Origin: Tetrahymena elliotti 4EA
Taxonomy: Eukaryota > Ciliophora > Oligohymenophorea > Hymenostomatida > Tetrahymenidae
Assembly: GCA_000231825.2 (NCBI GenBank)
Contig: AFXF02001841.1
Span: 47,818 to 111,817 of the forward strand
Direction of reading: 5' to 3'
DNA length: 64,000 nt
Shown: piece by piece, positions 15,973-27,137 of the stretch
Layout: every line of letters begins with the position of its first letter
Numbering within the stretch: position 1 is the stretch's first letter
Notes under the pieces: model-generated
The model's database searches: none
What the model saw: the letters and a program-made list of their open reading frames with translations, nothing else
What the model was told of the DNA's origin: nothing
Made by a program: the position numbers and the translations under genes

Positions 15973-16835
15973 TTTTGTTTGATAAAGCTTTTATGTAAAA
16001 TATTAACTTTAGTTTATGAGTAGAATTAAGTAATTCCATTATCTAGATTAACAAGTCTTAGAATAATTTCCCTCTTTCTGTATATCTAAGAATAAACAAC
16101 CAAATTAAAAGAATATATCACTCTTATATTCATCATGTAATATATATTTTCAAAAATGATGAACAAAAATTAAAATTTTACCATCTATCTATAAATTATT
16201 TTAAATGTATGTACTAATTTATTTATTGTTACATTTAGTATTAAGATATCTATCTTTTTATTTTATAGATTATTTATGATTACTTATCTTTTCATTAATT
16301 AATTTAAATCATAAAAAAAATAAATTATTTTTAAAGAATGAAATATTTACACTTTTAACAAAAAAAAAAATTTAATTTTCTTTTTCAAACATCAAATATT
16401 AAAAAAAAATTATTTTAAATTATGAAACCATCTAAAAACAAAAAAGAAATTTCAATTTTCTTTTTAAAAACAACGAGTATTAAAAATAATTATTTCCTTT
16501 ACAAATTAACTAATTGAATCTTACTTTAATAACCATTATAAAAGTAAAAAAATTCTATTTTTATCATATTGAAGAAATACTTACTGAACTTAAAAGAAGT
16601 AATAGTTACTAATAACCTAAATATCTGAATTTTATAGCATTAATTACTTATATTTTTTTGTTAGAAGTGGTATTTATCTTATAAAAAGGAGAAATTTCTA
16701 ACAGCTAAGGTTTTGTTAAACAAATATTTAAAAAAATTTTTAGAGTTTATCTTGCTTTTTATTTACATTTATTTGCTCAAAGAAATATTAAATAAGAGAA
16801 GAGATTCAAAACATTCTAAAATTGAAAATAGGAGA
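15973..16835. other. Intergenic region with a short tandem duplication
   Basis: No coding frame was supported between the palmitoyltransferase and the histidine-kinase-like gene, both on the plus strand. The frame of the downstream gene is open back to about 16630 but contains no ATG. A diverged direct repeat (separate entry) lies at 16363-16505. Confidence 0.45.
16363..16505. repeat. Diverged direct repeat, two copies about 81 bp apart
   Basis: Copies at about 16363-16422 and 16445-16505 share the order AATTTAATTTTCTTTTT, then AACA, then TATTAAAAA, ATTATTT. The spacer and ends differ. It probably arose by local duplication in noncoding DNA; I see no function. Confidence 0.5.
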
Positions 16836-19736
16836 ATGGTTGAAACTTAAAAAGATAAACAAAAATAGATTTTGACTCTTATTGGGATTTTTATTAGCGT
16901 AGGGACATCATTATACTTTTTTATAGCTGAAACTAACTAAAATAAATTTATTATTGAGATTATAAATTTGATTATTTATATTGTAATTTATTGTAGAAAA
17001 TCTAAAATAACTGAGTGTTTCTGGTATTATGTCTTATATACGCTAAATTAATCAACTGCTTACTATTACAAAGATGGTTATTGTCTCTTCTCTAATGTAA
17101 TGAGATAAATCTAAACATATTTTTATATTCATTACTAAGTTCAGAATAGCTTTTAACTATTTCCTCTAAAACTCAAAGCTACACTAGATGTAAAAAATTA
17201 CCTCTAAATTTATTTTAATTCATTATTTTCTAATATTAATTATTTTTAATAGATTTTTGCTATTTAAAATATTTTATTTCTAATTTAAACTAAACAACTC
17301 ATAATTTATTATCTTAAAAAATAGGCTTTTCATAATACTTTTTTTATGATAGGAGCAGTTTATTAAAGTAAAAGCTATCAAGATCTAATTATTTATGCAT
17401 ATACTACTGTATTAATTATTCTTTACTATAAACACAAATAAAATAAATTGAATGATAACTATGATGCTAAAGAAAAAATTGAAGAAGATAATAAATATAT
17501 GAGCATTCTTAATGATTTTATCTACTAAATGTCAAGTTAATCAGGTATGTTAATCCTAAAAATGGAATATCAGAGGAATGAAGGTGAGTCAGAAATGAAA
17601 TCTTAAGAAGTAAAAAAATTTGATTGCTTGGCAAAAAAATTGCTAAAAGCTGATGATGTAGCAAAAATGCTTGAAAGATTTTAAAATTCAGAGTTTGAAT
17701 TAGTAGATGAGAGTAATAATAAAAATGAAGATTTAGTTGATATTAATTAAATTAAAAAACCACTTGATTTTTGGATACGAATGGCAGCTGCTGAGTTTAT
17801 TTCATAAAAAGATGAATAGTATAAAATGGAGAAGTAGAATCTAAATTAATCAGGGCTAAATGGTTTAAATCCTGCTAGCAGTATTTTAAATGTGAATTAG
17901 AATCTTAAGGGTAAATTTGACTAATTACCTTAGCAAAAAGCAAGTATAAATAATTCAGACCTCAAAAAATTAAATGAATAGAAAGAAACTGTCAAAATAA
18001 ATGTTTTTTAAAATTATCCTGGGTAATAACACAATATTGGTTCAGCATTGGGTTTAATTGGTAATAGTGTGAATTAAAACAGTACTCTTCCTTATAATAA
18101 TAATAATAATAATAATATACAACCTAATGATAATGGTATAAATGAATTGAGCAATATTTAGAGCTTTTAAGGAATTAACATAAATAATAACTTTAACAGT
18201 AATATAGCAAATAACCAGATTACAAGTGATGATCTATTTTTAAATTTTAATTCTCCTAGATCAAATGGTAATTTGTTACAAATTAATACAGCTAAAAGTA
18301 AAACAAAAAATGAAGAATCCACTGTAAACCCTTCAATATAAAATTAGATAGAATAAAATTATAATATTCAATAGGCTTATTTGAGTTTTAAAAAAGGAAA
18401 TGAATAAAAAGAAAATAATAATATATAAAATATTTTGAAAAATTTGAAAGAAGACCCTTTAAATGATGTTAAAATTGCTAAATCAACTCATAGCGAAATA
18501 AAAGGACATCATCATCATCATCATATAAAATAAAAAATGAAAAATGGTGATGGAGAACTAGATAAAAGTGAAATTGTTGATAAAAATGAAGTTATATTAA
18601 GTAAAAGTAACATAAAAATTCACTCTAAGTAAGATTTAACAGCATAGGATGATAAAGAAAATGAAGAAAATTTGATTTAATATAAGCCTAAAAAGAACTT
18701 TACTATAAAACAGTACAAAGGAGTATTATTTATCAGGAAAAAAGCAGAAGTATTTCGAAGAGTGACAATAGGATCTTTTATGGAAGGAGATGACATATTT
18801 GTCTTGTTAAGCATTTAAAAGGATTCTTAGAAATAAGAGAAAAAAATAAACTAACTTCGTGATTTATTAGATTAATATGAATCTCTTTATCTAAAGAGCC
18901 TAAAATGCTTAAAAAATCTAACTTATGATGCATATCTAGATATTCCTACTATCGAAAATGAAGAAAAACTTAAAAATAATTTCGAAACAATCATAAATAA
19001 AAATTTTAGCTTGAATTTATAATTGAAAATAATAATGAACAAAATTATAAACCTAAAAGATATTTTATTATTGTAAAAGCCTATAAAGAGGATGACATAA
19101 GTAGAAGTTATAGATATTGTTGATTTGATTAATGAGTTGAAGAATGATTTCAGATCACTATTAGAAGAAAAGAATGCAACAATCTAGGTTAAGAATCCTT
19201 AAAATATTACTACTATCATTAATTCTCCGAAAAGAGTAAAATAAGCTCTTTTTAATCTTCTTCATAATGCCATTAATAATATAGAAAATAATTTCTTTGT
19301 CTAAATTATAATAAATTACTATTAAGAAAACAATAAAATTATTTAATTTCATATTATCAACAAAATTAAAAATATGCCAATACTCACTTCAGATGATACA
19401 AAATTAGACATAAAAGAGATTTTGAAGGGAATTAAAAAAATTCCTAACAAAAAAAGCAAAACTTAAAAAGGAAGAGCTAAAAACAATTTGTAAATAGGGC
19501 TGAGGATTTCATATAAAATACTAACTTTAATAGGACCTAAACATAATTTAACTACAAAAACAGTTCACAACACTTTCCATACTCAATTTCATATTTATTC
19601 AGATGCTACTTAGGAAACAAGAAATGATAGATTAATTAAAAAAGATAAAGAATAAAAGATCAAAGAAGCAGAAGAAGTAATCAATAAATTTTAATTATAT
19701 TTTTATTTTAAATTTAAATTCAAAAGAAAAAAATGA
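16836..19736 (+). CDS. Membrane protein with degenerate histidine-kinase/HATPase domain
   Basis: A single 2901-nt open frame (966 aa), unusual here because it has no intron. The N-terminal ~220 residues contain several hydrophobic segments (for example ILTLIGIFISVGTSLYFFIA, then IIEIINLIIYIVIYC). The middle is Asn/Gln/Ser-rich with an AAT codon run (N7, 18096-18116) and six consecutive His (18507-18524). The C-terminal ~200 residues resemble a histidine-kinase ATP-binding module: NSPKRVKQALFNLLHNAIN matches the N-box region, and LQIGLRISYKILTLIG matches the GLGLxI...MGG segment. However, the DxGxG box is absent (NKIKNMPILTSDD in its place), Gly residues of the G2 box are lost, and no convincing phospho-accepting His box is seen. 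It is probably a non-catalytic sensor-like protein. ATG 16836 is the first in-frame ATG after the upstream TGA. Confidence 0.82.
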
Positions 19737-20303
19737 AAAATCTAAAAATAGATTTTTTAAAATTTTTTTATTTTTATTAATAACTTTAACAAAATTAAAC
19801 ATTAAATGTTTATTATGAACTCAAATAGTTTATTGAGTTATTTAATTAATCATTCAACCAAATTCAAAAAAAACATCTTTAAAGCTATTTATGCTACCCA
19901 TCTAATAACTATTCAATTAAAACATTAATTGGTATTCCAAAAATTTAGATTTTTAAAAAAATTAGTAAAAAAATTATGGTACACATTTCAATTATAACTC
20001 CAAAATTAATTTAGCCCACGATAATTTACCGCTAATTAAATACCATAAATCGAGGTGATGGAAACATTAAATTCAAATTTTTATCTAAATTTATGTTCAA
20101 ATATTAATAATTATCTGGTTTACAAATTAGATTTTGCAAAATCATAAAAATAAGATAATAATTCATTTTTTACTACTACCACCTATTCTATTTTAACTTT
20201 TATAATTAATTCATATCTATTTTTATTTGAACTTCAAATGAAAGATTTGTATTTTTGATACCATAATCGAAACAAATAACATTTATTTATGTTGAAACTT
20301 ATT
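19737..20303. other. Intergenic region, no gene seen
   Basis: A/T-rich 3' flank of the histidine-kinase-like gene. No coding frame with balanced composition was found on either strand. Confidence 0.4.
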
Positions 20304-21780
20304 ATGAAAAAGAAGGAGGATATTACTTCAGATTCATGGTGGCTAAAAATGGAAAATTATTTGTAAGATCAAAGAATTCTCTCATTACAAAAAGGGACTG
20401 ATGAGAATAGAATAAATTAATTTATTAATAAATATGACTAAGACGAATGAAGGAATAATACAGTAAAACTCTGCAAATCTTTTTTATCAAATAATTGGAA
20501 ATTAGATTACTTATCTATTTATATGCCAATGCTATTATCATAATTAAGATTAAAAAATATGAATTATTAGTAGATCAATCATAACAATTTAAAATTCCTT
20601 CTCTATGATTTTAATTAAATGCTATCAGTATTACTATTAAATATTACTCAAAAATAATCTCCATGTAAGTAGATAAATAATAACTAATAGTAAGCTTGGA
20701 ATTAAGTTTCATTAAATCTACAAATAATGATGCAATTCTTATTTGAATACATCATAAATTTACAATTGAATGCTTTTATAGATAGTGTAAGCTTAGTTTA
20801 AAGCTAATCACTTCTATTAGCAAAGAAAAATTGTCATAAAATTATATTGATTTTTGTACACACATTGCTTTTTTTTTTGTTAGATATTTAAATTTCTTAT
20901 CTCTTTATTAAAAATTAAATAAAGAGAACTGCCAAAGCTGCGATGTAATGATAAGCAACTTGAAATAAATTTTAAATATAAAAATGTATCCATCACATAA
21001 CCAATAATAAATGAAATGGGTATATATCTCAGTTTGTATTTTATACTTTTTATGTTCAGTAATTCGAACTTTGTTGATCATCAACATTTTTTATTTCTGT
21101 AAACAACAAACATTTAATTATTTTACAAAAAATTTTGGCTATTAAATGGATGGTACCTTAAAAAAATGAAAATTAAATTACCTTTGTTAATTTTCAATAA
21201 GGTTAAATTGAAATTAACGTTGGAAATACTAATTAAAAAAGAAGAGAATAACTCTACAAATTCTTTTAAAAATATATTATAGAGTTATTTATTTATCAAT
21301 TTGCATTATAATTCTATTAAATGAATAAATGAATGGAAATGTGAATGATTTTAATTCATGATAAGTAAATGAATTATTAAAAAATTGAACAAATATTTCA
21401 GGTTAACAAAAAACAATTCAAATAAGAAAAGAATTGTGAATAACAAAAAAGCTAATCAAAAAATTAGTAATATGATTAAAAAAACCATAGATATAAATTC
21501 CTTGACTTTGATTATGATTCATACAAATTATTTCAGAATCAATTAGCAAAATAATAACTTTTTGGATAGAATCTTTAAAAATAATATTTAATAGCTTGAC
21601 CATAAATAAATATAAACCAGAATATTTATTAAAATCACTGTTAATTGTAAAATCAAAGAAAGAATTAAACTACTCTCAAAATAGCAAAGAGAGTTTATTA
21701 ATAATCAAAGGATTTATAATCTTGAGCTTCAAGTTTGGTACAAGTTACCATCAAAATACAAGCTATTTATTTCTTAATGA
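20304..21780 (+). other. Coding-like stretch with an unresolved gene model or pseudogene
   Basis: Several plus-strand frames look coding but do not join cleanly. ATG 20304 opens a frame (MKKKEDITSDSWWLKMENYL) that meets TGA at 20448; the same frame continues open after that TGA to 20951, with a hydrophobic segment (IILIFVHTLLFFLLDIQISY). A phase-2 intron from GTAAGA (20358) to GAAG at about 20450 would remove the TGA. Further on, a frame starting ATG about 21146 (MVPQKNENQ) reads QITFVNFQQGQIEINVGNTN before TGA, and other frames stay open from 21370 to 21780. The region follows the histidine-kinase-like gene and may be a related but decaying or multi-intron gene. No confident product is given. 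Confidence 0.3.
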
Positions 21781-21794
21781 ATATGTAGAAAATT

Positions 21795-24737
21795 ATGGGG
21801 TCAGACTGCGAGCCTAATTCTCTTAATGTTTCAGAGGTCTTACAATATAATGCCCATAGTATTGACGAAGTAGATGAAATTTCATATGAAAATTAAAATG
21901 AAAATTTGAAAACAGAAGATGACGAGAATAACCAAAATGAATAAAGGAGTGAAGATATATTTGCTGAGAGAAAGTTTTTTAAGGAAAATAATGCTGATTC
22001 AGATAACCCTGCATACTAGAATGGCTAATTAAATTCTATTCGCTTGAGTAGTATCTCTTTTGATTATCTTAATCCTTCTTCTTTTGACAATTCTTCAAGC
22101 GATATTTCCAGATCACCTTCTCCACTTAAATTAAGCAGAATGGGTGGATTCTCACCTGAAACTAAACGCAAGTCTTCTAAAAGCTTTTTAAAAATATCAA
22201 TTCCAATAAGGAAATAAAGTCTTTCTAATTCAGGAAGGAAAACTTATTATGATAAATACATAACACTTGAAAAAATAGGATAAGTAAATATATTAATTAA
22301 ATAATGATTTAATTGAGATAAATTTTTTTTAAATTGTTGGCCCCCTTTTTTATAAATATACCAAATACTTAATGCCAGTAAAACTATTTTATACTAAAAA
22401 ATTACTATTTCTGAAAATTTTTTAAATCAGAACAAGTGAGTTTTCAGCAGTAATTACTATCAAAATGCATTAATAATTGCAAAAAATTTAAGTACATTAA
22501 GTTTCTATAAAAGCTAGCCTATAACTTAACTAATTAATATCTTTATGCGTTACTTTAATTACTATAATTATTCTTATTATCATTTTCATTTATCTGAATA
22601 TTTAAATTTTTATTTCAAAAGGGATCTTTGGGATTAGTCAACAGATGCAAATGTGTCAGTACTTAAAAAGAGTATGCTGTAAAAACAATTGGTTTCAAAG
22701 ATGGAGAGCATCTTTTAAATATCTCAAGGGAGTTCTTTTTGCTTTAAAGTCTAAAGCACCCAAATGTTGTGAAAACCTATGATCTTTTTATTGAAAATAA
22801 AAAATGCTATATTATATTAGACTATGTAGTTGGGTTTTCACTTTAAGATTACTTAGAAAAGAATCAAAAAATGAGTGGTAACCAATTATTACAATTTTTA
22901 TAAAACTACTATAGTATCTCTAATAGATTGTCAAAAGAATTGTATATATCTATTTCATCTAAATTTATTAAATCTATTAGAGACGATTCAAAGATTCTTA
23001 CATGCGTTAGAGGATATCTGACATATTAATTACTAAGATTTTGTTAATTTTATTTGTATTAAAGATCCTCTTTGGATTTCTATTATGAGTGAATAGAGTT
23101 ATTATTTTCCACAAACTCTATATTCCTTAAAATATGCAAATTCATAAGAGATTTCATTCATTTAAATGAATGACTCGCCAGTTAATAGAATTTTTTTATT
23201 TTAATGTAAATTAAAGTTCAATTTGCAGCATCATTAGTGCTTCCAAATCAATTATCTATTAATCAAAATATTTTCTTCTCAAATAATAGTGAAATAAATA
23301 CTCATCCAAAAACTCATTTTTCTTGTATTTTTTAATTAAGAAAATATCATTTTTACTTTTATAAATTAGAGGAGTACACTAAATTTGTAATTATAGAATC
23401 TTTAAAAGCAGTATAATATCTTCACTAAAAAGGAGTATGTCACCGCGATATTACTTCCAATAATATTTTGATAGATGAAAAAAAGAATTCCATAAAACTG
23501 ATAGATTTTTCTAACTCTAAAACTTGTGATTATAGAAGAATGATGACTAAAACGGGCACAATTGGCTTTATGGCCCCTGAAATATTCAAGGACCAAGAAT
23601 ATGATAAATAAGTAGATATGTGGTCATTAGGAGTTGTTATGTTTTAATTATTAACTGGCTAGCTACCATTCTACTCTGCAAAGTAATTTTATTTTTTAGT
23701 TGGATAAAAGATAATAATAACTTTATTTCTATCAGAATTTGAAAGCTCTTAACCTTCATATTTTAGGTGATTAATAGAATTCACCATAAATGCAAATAAA
23801 TTTGATAGAGATTTAAATAATTTAAATTTTGTAAGTAAATATTGTAATTAATTTAACAACTTTTTTATTAATTTAGTGAAAAATTTTTGATTTAAGACAT
23901 TCAAAATAAAAATTTGGATATCTCTACATAAAATGAACTTTTGTCTCATTTAAGTTCAAGTGGGATAGATTTCCTTTCTTTAATACTCTAAAAGAATCCT
24001 AGGAAAAGACTTACACCTTCTTAAGCATTATGTCATCCATGGCTTGTAATTAAAATAATTAATTTGATAATACATACTCATTTATTTTTTAAATACATAT
24101 AAAATTAAAATATTAATTTAAACAGAAATAAGTAAATCTGATGTGCTAATTTTAGAAATTTAGCAAAAAAAGGTTAGGCTTTTCATCTAAAAGCCCAAAG
24201 AAATCTGGAAAATTTACTCTAAATTAAACAATTAACTAATAATTGACCTCTGACTTTTCTCTTAATTCTGAAAAATAAAAATAAGAAATACATTCTACCT
24301 ACCACAACCTTTTAGAAGAAACTTAAACAAATTAATAAGATATCCATAATTAAACCCTATCTTAAAGCAATTTGGATTGCATGGGTAATGAAAATCTAGA
24401 ACCTCCTAGCTTTGAAGACTAAACTAAGATTAATTAAAATTCTAATTGTGAAGAAAATTCATCTAAATCTATTTAAAATGCAACCAAAAATTCTCCTAAC
24501 TTTACTCATACTCCTATAAATAATTCAATTGAAAAAAATACCATCCTAACGCCATGTAACAGATTTACAAATTCAAGTTAACCTTAACCACAATCTCCTC
24601 CTAATTGTTGTTGTTCAGCCCAAAAATTCTCAAATAATAATGACACAAATTTTAACAGTAAAGCAATAATTGACTAAAATTTGGATATAAGAAAGCGTTC
24701 AAGAAGTAGCATTTATTACTCTTAAATCCAAAGTTGA
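21795..24737 (+). CDS. Atypical CAMK-like protein kinase with long disordered flanks
   Basis: Five exons: 21795-22283, 22622-22877, 23370-23682, 23877-24045, and 24126 (or 24156)-24737; about 612 aa. Residues 1-150 are acidic and Ser-rich. The kinase domain begins KYITLEKIGQGSLGLVNRC, with ATP Lys in YAVK (184), αC Glu in NISREFFLL, catalytic loop HRDITSNN (273-280), IDFSNSK in place of DFG, TGTIGFMAPEIF as activation/APE segment, and DMWSLGVV. Catalytic Asp and Asn are kept; the usual Lys of HRDLK is Thr and the Gly of DFG is Ser, so activity is plausible but altered. The C-terminal ~190 residues are Asn/Ser-rich. Two upstream in-frame ATGs (21777, 21783) exist; 21795 is a conservative choice. 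The last acceptor is ambiguous (CAG at 24125 or TAG at 24155). Confidence 0.88.
22878..23369 (+). other. 492-bp intron inside the kinase domain
   Basis: Exon 2 ends after the αD region (NQKMSG) at a GTAACC donor, and exon 3 resumes with EEYTKFVIIESLKAVQYLH after an AAATTAG acceptor. The kinase fold leaves no room for the intervening sequence, and its frames meet TGA, so it must be an intron. It is several times the length of most introns in this window. It has patches of higher complexity (for example near 22990 and 23165) that do not encode an obvious protein; an intron-resident RNA is possible but not shown. Confidence 0.75.
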
Positions 24738-26452
24738 ATTTAGATTTATACAAGAATAAAGAAAGAAAAAATCTTCCTAAAAATCAAATAAAATTTAAAT
24801 AATAGTTTTTAAAAAGTAAAGATACAAAATATCTAATAATTATTTATTATTTCAACTCAATTTAATTACTCATATCCCATAATAATAAGTAAAACTCATA
24901 AAGAGTTTAACAATTAATTTTAATCATGCTTAGCCTCAACTAAATATGCTTTCCTTGACTTAAAAATGCCAATTTAGAATAGACTTACATCAAAATAATA
25001 AACTATATAAAACTATTAACGAATTTATTTATGACTATATTGGATAAAAAATCTCCATCTTATTCTTCCTTACTAAATAGATATTATCTTATTTCAAAAT
25101 AAATAAAAATATGCTGCTCATTCTGTGTGTATCTAGACAAAACTCAGTTTTGAGAAATTAAAAGCATATTAACATTTTTCTTTAGCGTTCCCTATAAAGA
25201 ATATTAAAATATTCACTCATAAATTCTTACTTTAATTTAAATTATCTCCTTATTTTAATTATTAAATATATACTAAAGATTAAATATTCATGGTATCTTT
25301 AATCCTCTCCACTAAAAACTAAATCAATTGTATTAATAATAGTTCTGTTTTGTAAATATCTTTTAAGTATCTTTATTTGTAAAATTTATTTCATTTGTAT
25401 ATTTCATTAAAATAATCAATCATTTTTGCTAAATTTACAATTTAGTATATGAAAATTGCATTTCTTTTTTAAAAAAACTCTTCTTAGTAAAAGATTTTTT
25501 AAAAATATTTGATCAATTAAACTAAAATAATATTCTTTATGATTTTAAAATTTTTTTAAAGCTTGTTCCAAAATAATAAATTTCTAATTTTGATTGAAAA
25601 TAATTTTCATATCAATTAAAAAAGCTTAAAAATATTTATCTTATTTCGAATTATTTTTTCAACTAAATATTTGAAAAAAGTTAAATACTTAATTCGATTT
25701 TACTTTCTTTCTCAAAAAATGATACCATAAATTAAAAGATATTCAAAAAATATTAAATTGAGGTAATTGAAAATAATTAAAAAGTTATTATAATGTAAAG
25801 ATAATTTTTTAGGATATCTTAATTGGTTAATAAATATTTGAATGTCCATGCATATTTATTTATTTTTATTAAAACTGAAGGATTTTATCTATAGCTATGA
25901 CGGTAGAAGAATAAGAAAATTTATTTTGAATTATTTTACATTTTATAAAAATTAGATTATCTTTTAAATGAATGAATTTTATCGTTTAAATTTTCAAATA
26001 ATAATAAAGAAAACAAAGTGGGAAATAGATCATAAAAATTATATTTGTTTGAATTCAAATTCAAATTTGAATGACTATTGATTAAGAGACTTTTAGATAA
26101 TAGTAAATTTGTGATAAAAATTAGCTAGTTTTTTAACATTATAAAAAATAACCTCTTACATAAAAACATCTTTAGCGATTAAGAAATATACTAAAATACT
26201 TAAGTTTTTCCAGCAAATAATTAATTTGCAAAAAACTACTTAGTAAATTTAGTTTGGTTAATTTGAAACTACTATTTCTTTTTTTAAAAACAGTCAGTCC
26301 CATTAATTTTGCTTTTTTTTTATAAATAAATAAATTATATTTATCTTTGTTTAATTCAAAAGCAAAAGAAAACCAAAAGAAATTTTTAATTCAAATAAAA
26401 ATATACTTCCTTTAATTTCTTTTGGATATAAATATATACAAACAAACCTTAA
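24738..26452. other. Long intergenic stretch, no supported gene
   Basis: A plus-strand frame stays open from about 24945 to 25450, but its composition is dominated by Ile, Leu, Lys and Asn, it lacks a convincing start, and it directly follows the kinase, so I take it as 3' UTR and noncoding DNA. The rest is A/T-rich without coding signal. Confidence 0.4.
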
Positions 26453-26905
26453 ATGTCTCATATTAGATCAAATTAAAATCAGTATCTAAAGAGATAATTT
26501 CTGTATAAATAAAATTAATATCTTTTTTATTTTTGGCGGTATTTTTAAAGTTAGTCATTTTCAAGAGTTAATGATTTCATTTATTTTTAAAAAGTTGAAT
26601 GTCCTCTTTTTGAATATTTTTTGAAAAAGAACGGAGGAAATCTAAGAGAAAGTGAATGTGGTATTTATATTCTGCCAAGCAAAAGAAAAATATTATTGTT
26701 ACTTAATAAAAGGTAAGAATAAAATAAGTGGGGAATATTGCATTTGAATTTAAAAATAAATTTGGTGCGAAAAGCAAACCTTAGATTTCAAAATTTAATT
26801 AATAAAATTTAATAAATTCTTGCTCAGCGAATGCATACTTTGCAAAGAGAAGAATTAAATGAATCAATCATGTTATTATCTTTGATATTTAATGAATCAT
26901 TGTGA
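26453..26905 (+). CDS. Possible small unknown gene (150 aa)
   Basis: ATG 26453 (after a CCTTAA leader) opens a 151-codon frame under the ciliate code ending at TGA 26903-26905. The peptide starts MSHIRSNQNQYLKRQFLYKQ and contains a less A/T-biased part, KKNGGNLRESECGIYILPSK, that looks more coding than background. The remainder is Leu/Ile/Asn/Lys-rich. A GTAAGA donor-like site at about 26713 means the true gene, if any, could be spliced. With one stop codon in this composition, chance frames of this size do occur, so confidence is low. It lies just upstream of the first CRC gene and could instead be its 5' leader. Confidence 0.28.
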
Positions 26906-27137
26906 TCAAAAAAACAAAAATAAATAAATAAATAAAAAACTTATAGCTTATAAATCTCAACAAAAAATAAATTAATCAAAAAATTATTAAATAAATAGAA
27001 ACTTAAAGAGAGCAAATTCTATTTACCAAGCCCTAAATAAAGCTGAACTCTACATATCGTTGCTTGCTTGGGTGCAATTAAATTGCTAACTTTTTAAAAA
27101 AATAAAATATTGAACAGGAATTTTTACATTTAGCTTG

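Noticed and set aside
18507..18524. Six His codons as a metal-binding or tag-like motif
   Set aside because: It is a pure CAT trinucleotide run within a low-complexity linker that also holds an AAT run, most simply codon-repeat expansion.
20446..20450. In-frame TGA as a selenocysteine codon
   Set aside because: No SECIS-like structure or selenoprotein context was evident, and a phase-consistent intron or pseudogene explains it more simply.
24945..25450. Plus-strand frame open for ~165 codons after the kinase gene
   Set aside because: It lacks a sensible start, its composition is dominated by Ile/Leu/Lys/Asn, and with TGA as the only stop such frames are expected by chance in this AT content.
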